Assembly: GCF_000006565.2 (NCBI RefSeq)
Contig: NW_017382941.1
Location: 1 to 20,505, forward strand
Direction: 5' to 3'
Length of the DNA stretch: 20,505 nucleotides
DNA from: Toxoplasma gondii ME49
Taxonomy: Eukaryota > Apicomplexa > Conoidasida > Eucoccidiorida > Sarcocystidae
Shown: one piece after another, positions 16,804 to 20,505 of the stretch
Layout: every line of letters begins with the position of its first letter
Position numbering within the stretch: position 1 is the stretch's first letter
The notes under the pieces: model-generated
The model's input: the letters and a program-made list of their open reading frames with translations, nothing else
What the model was told of the DNA's origin: nothing
Database searches by the model: none
Translations under genes and position numbers: made by a program

Positions 16804-18236
16804 CTGAAAAGCGGTTTCAAAATGCCCTCTTCTTCGTCATCGTCTTCAGACAAGATGTCCTCTACCTCGTCGCACATGTAGTGTTCGTCACTGCCACTCT
16901 ATCCTTTCTCCGCCGCATCTCCCGCTCCTTCCCAGGGTTGCGTCGAGCCAGACTGGGGCTGGGGAGAAGGTGGCCAGTCCGATTCGAACTCCTGTTCGCG
17001 AGGCCGCGCCTCTGTCTTACCCTGGAAAGCAATGACGTCGTTCTCTCCGAAGAAGGAGAAGAAATCGTTGTCCTCCTCCAACAGGAGCGTCGGTTCTTCC
17101 TCCATGCAATCTCGCCCCCCGCCGCCCCTCTCGTGCACCCACGCGCGTCGTGCAAGACAGCGAGAACCGCTTCCTCCTTGAAAGTCGCCTTGTTCTCTTG
17201 AGTGGTAGGCAAGACAGTCGCCGACACCACTTGAGTCACGAGTTGGCACAGCAAGAGGCGACTCCGCCAGGTCGACGAGACGCAGCGGCCTGTCCCCGAA
17301 GCTACTCTCTCCTGTCTCTTCGCCCTCCGCCAGTCTGCCCCCTGGCGCATACAGCCTTTCCTCTCGCCGTGTCCTCGTCGCGCCTGTTCTCTCGGGACGT
17401 CTCCGGGGCAGCGGCGACACTTCGGCAAGAGCGCGGTCTCTTCCAGGGACAGCTTCGTCCTTGTCTGCCGGCCCCACCGCATCTGTCTCTCCTCGGTGCG
17501 GTGCTCCAGTGCCGGCTTCGAGAGCGACGCGACCGCTGTTCTCGACTTTGCGAGATCGTTCTCTCCCTTGCTGCGAGGCACAGTCCGTCTCTGTTGGAAA
17601 GCTTTTCGTCGTCGCAGGAGGGACGAGAGTGTCCCAGGCGCGAGTGTACCCACCACTTTGTTGGCCACGGGGAGATCGCGACTGGCCGCTGCTCTTCTTG
17701 GCTGCAGCGCAGGCCGCGAGAGGCTGCATGTCGCGAATCGAGAACACATCTCGACTTTGACTCAAGGACACGGAGCAAGATTCGCCCTCACCCGACTCCC
17801 GCCTCGCGAGTGCACTCAACTGGGTGCCCCAGGGCCGAGCGTCCGCAGCCCCGAGACGCCGGTGGGCGTACTTCAAGCACGCCCAGGCACCACGGTTCAG
17901 TTTAACTTCCTGCCGATATCTGGGATTCCCCTCAAGGTCGCCCTGTCTCGTTTGTCGAGAGAAGATGATTGCTGTAATGTCTCTCATTGCACCCTTGGCC
18001 AGGCTGGCGAACTCATCGTTCCTTTCCTCTGTCGCTGCAGCCCGGGCGCGTCCGAGCCAGCTGTCTCGGAGCTGTGAAAACACTACAACTCTCTCTTCGC
18101 TTGGCGCGAGCGCTGCCACTCGACTCACCATCCAGCCGCCGCCCTCGCAGGCTTCGCTCTCTTCTTCTCTCGCTCTTGCCGCCCCGTCCTCACGTGCCTT
18201 CTCCTCACTGCGACTTCCTTGACTACGAAGCGTCAA
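16570..18236 (-). CDS. Unrecognised protein gene, probably multi-exon, inside the array
   Basis: I do not recognise this gene. A 445-codon ORF runs 18236-16899 on the minus strand in a GC-rich island. It starts with a charged, alpha-helical-looking region (about residues 1-110, with SEERVVVFSQLRDSW and NDEFASLAKGAMRDI), continues through a long low-complexity Arg/Ser/Gly/Glu-rich part and ends acidic (EEEPTLLLEEDNDFFSFF). A good splice donor (GTAAGA, intron starting at 17020) follows that acidic part, so the last 40 codons may be intronic. In the same frame beyond the TAG at 16899 an acidic Ser/Asp/Glu run continues to about 16815. A separate minus-strand frame, 16803-16570, encodes a membrane span. 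I could not join the exons in frame with confidence. Three frames are open at once here because of base composition, so the coding frame itself is uncertain. It is opposite in strand to the kinases and shares no sequence with them. Confidence 0.4.
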
Positions 18237-18780
18237 ACACAGGTCGCCACCTAGGTGTGCCTGGTATAGTTCGGTCGAGTATCAATGGGGCGCAATTGGC
18301 GGCATAGGCCTCAAAACTGTTCTCCAGATTTCTCTGAAAAAACGAGAGCGGTCGACGCAGATGTTTTCTTCACAGAACTCGTCTGTGTTTTGTTCAGCTG
18401 CAAGAGCAGACCGGCGGCTGTGGAAACGGCAGGCAATCCCGGCTTCCAATGTCCGACTCGCTCTGCTGTAACGCGGTAACCCTGGTGAAGGTGAGCCTCT
18501 GTTTTAACAAGGGGGCCAGGCTTCATCGCGCTCTTTGGCCATGCTGCTGCATACAAGGAGTGTTCGGGGTTAGCGTATTTTTTCCAATTTATCGGGAGAA
18601 ACCACCAGTCTCGAACCGCATCAATACTCAGCGGCTCCTCGACCGGAGAGACACACCCATGCTGGGGGGCGCATTTTGCCGGAACATGTGTTACCAAACA
18701 TGAGGCTTATGAAATTCATTGGCCAGGAATACGCGGAGGTCATGATCTGAATAGTAGGGGAAAACACCAACGCCCTGCTC
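18237..18780. other. Unique sequence upstream of the minus-strand gene
   Basis: It shows no homology to the array spacers. It probably holds the promoter and 5' UTR of the minus-strand gene. A 128-codon minus ORF (18311-18697) is open but has no domain, signal or low-complexity signature that would support it, and I do not call it. Confidence 0.4.
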
Positions 18781-19870
18781 CCCCCCCTCCGCTGATATCC
18801 AATGACGCACCTGCCGGGACCGCTTACATCATACTGATCCTCTCCGCGACGCAGTGTCTAGAGATCTGTCGCTTTCTGCGGAGCCGTATCATCCAGTTAA
18901 AGAGGACAGCAACGCAGGGAGTCGAGATAGACGAAAACAACCGGCAGTGGTGGTAAGTCATATCATGGAAGCACACAGTATTCCATCACTGGTCCTCGAA
19001 CATGGCATCATACGCAACGAACACACAAGACAGATAGCCATTCTCAAAAATCCTGTACAACCAATGGGGTGTTGATCCTGATCGACCGAGTTCTCGCTAC
19101 GGCAACAGCCCTAACGTAACTGTTGTGCCGGACAGTTGCTAGTTTGCCATCTGGAAAGTTGCGGCTGTGTCCGTTTGCGACTGGAATTACCAGTCACACC
19201 TCATACCCAGTGCGCTTCAAGATTATTCACCTCGTCGCGACTCCGCCAGCACCAGTTCAATCACCGACTCACCCCGCTCCCTACACGAACGATGGAGTCA
19301 TAGACGTGTGGACTAGTGGCAGCAGCTTCTTACGTTCCCCGTCCATTTTTGGCGATAGTGACCAGTGGCCCGTAAATGGCTAGCCGGCACTCACGAGGCA
19401 CCGTCATTTAAATACTTGCACGGAGACACATAGTTGCATATCTTGGTTCAAATGCCATATGCGCAGAGTGCACGCAGCTACCGACGGGGCAAAGCCAGTC
19501 TTGTCATCTCCGTTTGGCTGCAGGCTGAGTCGGGATAGAGAGAAAACGTTGAAACACGGGGCTGGGTGCAAGAAATTTAATCCGCCCCTGTTTCTCGTAT
19601 ACTGTCATGTGTCATCCAAAACTAGGCTTTTGACAAAGGGAGTGGATCGAGACGTGATTCTCCACCTCCGTTTCTCTGATGTTCGGCCCATCCCTGAGAC
19701 CGACGCCTGAAACACGAGTGCATGGAAAAAGATGGATATTTGCCTTCTCGTGCGTTTGATGTGGGCGAAGTTTACTAAATGACAACTTTTGTGCGGATGC
19801 TTCGGTGTGTGCTTCCGTTCACTCAATAACTCAGAATCACTTCAGCCTGAATACCGCGTGTCACCCCTGC
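18781..19870 (+). repeat. 5' flank of relic copy 5; array homology resumes
   Basis: The segment 18785-19030 aligns with 861-1100 and 12290-12500. The segment 19135-19270 is a decayed 142-bp repeat ('agtttgccatctgga', 'actggaatta', 'gcttcaagat'). The segment 19285-19400 aligns with 1395-1470 and 8375-8440 ('cgttccc.gtccattttt', 'tggctag'). The segment 19470-19530 aligns with 1655-1700. The conserved start-proximal block and a signal peptide are not detectable after this, so the N-terminal part of copy 5 seems to have been lost. Confidence 0.5.
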
Positions 19871-20505
19871 TGTGCAACCATGGGCGGGGGCCCGGTGCGG
19901 TTACACGGCGAGGCAATGATGTTACATGACGAGGTCCTGGTGGTTAAAATTGAGAAAGAGAGGACTGTGTCATTAGCTGCGGGATGAGAGCACCATGAAG
20001 CGTCTTATCCCGGGTGTTGAACCGAACGAACTGCTCGACCAGGGTCTTGTCGTTCCACAGGATGATGATCGTATTTCCAATATACCCGGGTGGTTTCCTG
20101 CAGGCAGCGGATAATTCATCCTCCCCGTTGTTGCATCCATTGGCACACGCCGCATGGCATCCTCACGTTTTGGCCAAACTTGTACATTACCCGCCACTTG
20201 GTGCAGATCGTTTCATTGCTGCATGACCAAGGCGTTGTTCACAATGACTTGAAACCTGAAAATATCCTGCTCAGCGCAGAAGGCACGGCTGCAACCGGGT
20301 ATTTTGGCTGGCGAGCGCTATCGGAGTTAAATCGAGAGTAAAAGGCACTGATATATACATGTTTACATGGACGCAAGAATCGCAGCAGCAAGCATTGGTC
20401 GACGAGAAATCGTCATGCTTACACAGAAGGATGCATGAGCATTATGAAATCTTCTCTTTAAGGTTGTGGCGTCAAACGTATCCATTCAAATTAGATTCCG
20501 TCTCC
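19871..20505 (+). pseudogene. Decayed rhoptry-kinase-like relic (copy 5), runs off the window
   Basis: Fragments of the kinase domain appear in three frames: VLVVKIE (the VAVK strand, near 19935-19955); MKRLIPGVEPNELLDQGLVVP (from 19995), which parallels copy 1's VKRALPDLDPAEMLEHGLVVP; GWFPAGSG then a stop and FILPVVAS; then LYITRHLVQIVSLLH and HNDLKPENILLSAEG (catalytic loop near 20240-20260), YFG in place of DFG, and a stop at 20339-20341. Past that stop, YMDA (near 20365) and DA-stop-AL-stop-NLLF (near 20430) match copy 1's DAWATGVLLF with two Trp/Gly codons turned to TGA. It is clearly closest to copy 1. With at least four stops and several frame changes this is an old pseudogene, and the catalytic loop is its best-preserved piece. 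Confidence 0.8.

Noticed and set aside
16812..16868. A ~64-nt intron joining the acidic run to the membrane exon
   Set aside because: The phase fits (GAG|GTAGAG to TTTTCAG|G), but the upstream frame has a TAG at 16899 and such short introns are unusual here; left as an open possibility.
16862..17749. 295-codon minus ORF in a second frame
   Set aside because: It lies inside the GC-rich island where several frames are open at once; it is Arg/Ser-rich without structure and has no better support than the 445-codon frame. Not fully excluded.
17150..18307. Plus-strand ORFs of 99-251 codons in the GC-rich island
   Set aside because: Low-complexity Arg/Ser/Pro/Leu shadows of the opposite strand with no domain or signal; the tail exon with a membrane span supports the minus strand.
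18311..18697. 128-codon minus ORF upstream of the unrecognised gene
   Set aside because: Open but featureless and without conserved motifs; it could be a 5' exon, yet nothing in the sequence shows it.
1..20505. Programmed frameshifting or stop readthrough as an explanation for copies 1, 2 and 4
   Set aside because: The break sites and lesion types differ between copies and no shared slippery sequence is seen; copy 3 shows that the family does not need recoding.
1..20505. Mobile element or CRISPR-like origin of the repeated spacers
   Set aside because: The repeats are long, collinear with gene units, lack terminal repeats and transposase genes, and are explained by tandem duplication.

Overview
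The window looks like a nuclear contig of a sarcocystid coccidian (Toxoplasma / Hammondia / Neospora type), although the species cannot be fixed by reading alone. The evidence is a tandem array of intronless genes. They encode secreted, kinase-fold proteins of about 570 residues with the layout of rhoptry kinases (ROPK family): an N-terminal signal peptide, a basic pro-region and then a C-terminal protein-kinase domain. Long non-coding spacers, roughly balanced base composition and A at -3 before the start codons fit this. I see no bacterial operon structure, tRNA, rRNA, CRISPR array or transposase.

Layout from left to right, all array genes on the + strand: (0) the last 14 codons of an upstream paralog (1-47); (1) paralog 1 (2131-3756), two frame breaks plus an N-terminal deletion; (2) paralog 2 (6202-7856), a single one-base frameshift just before the glycine loop; (3) paralog 3 (9119-10825), the only uninterrupted copy, 568 aa with all catalytic residues; (4) paralog 4 (13547-15368), broken by a stop and a one-base insertion, and a visible mosaic of paralog-2-like and paralog-3-like sequence; then a 2.9 kb stretch unrelated to the array that carries a GC-rich minus-strand gene (about 16570-18236) with a membrane-spanning C-terminal part; then array homology resumes with a 5' flank and (5) a heavily decayed kinase relic (about 19871-20505) that runs off the window.

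The spacers are themselves repeated: each gene carries recognisable relatives of the same 3' and 5' flanks, so the unit of duplication is gene plus flanks (3.0-4.4 kb), not the ORF alone. Paralogs 1 and 5 form one sequence subgroup and paralogs 2, 3 and 4 another. Rhoptry kinases are secreted into the host cell or onto the vacuole membrane during invasion; tandem expansion, pseudogenisation and gene conversion are the expected mode of evolution for such host-facing genes. Whether the breaks are real or assembly errors in a collapsed array cannot be settled from this sequence and is the most important open question.

The most interesting signals are the patchy conversion tracts between paralogs 3 and 4, the clustering of the breaks in paralogs 2 and 4 at the border between the secreted N-terminal region and the kinase domain, and the unrelated gene sitting inside the array.
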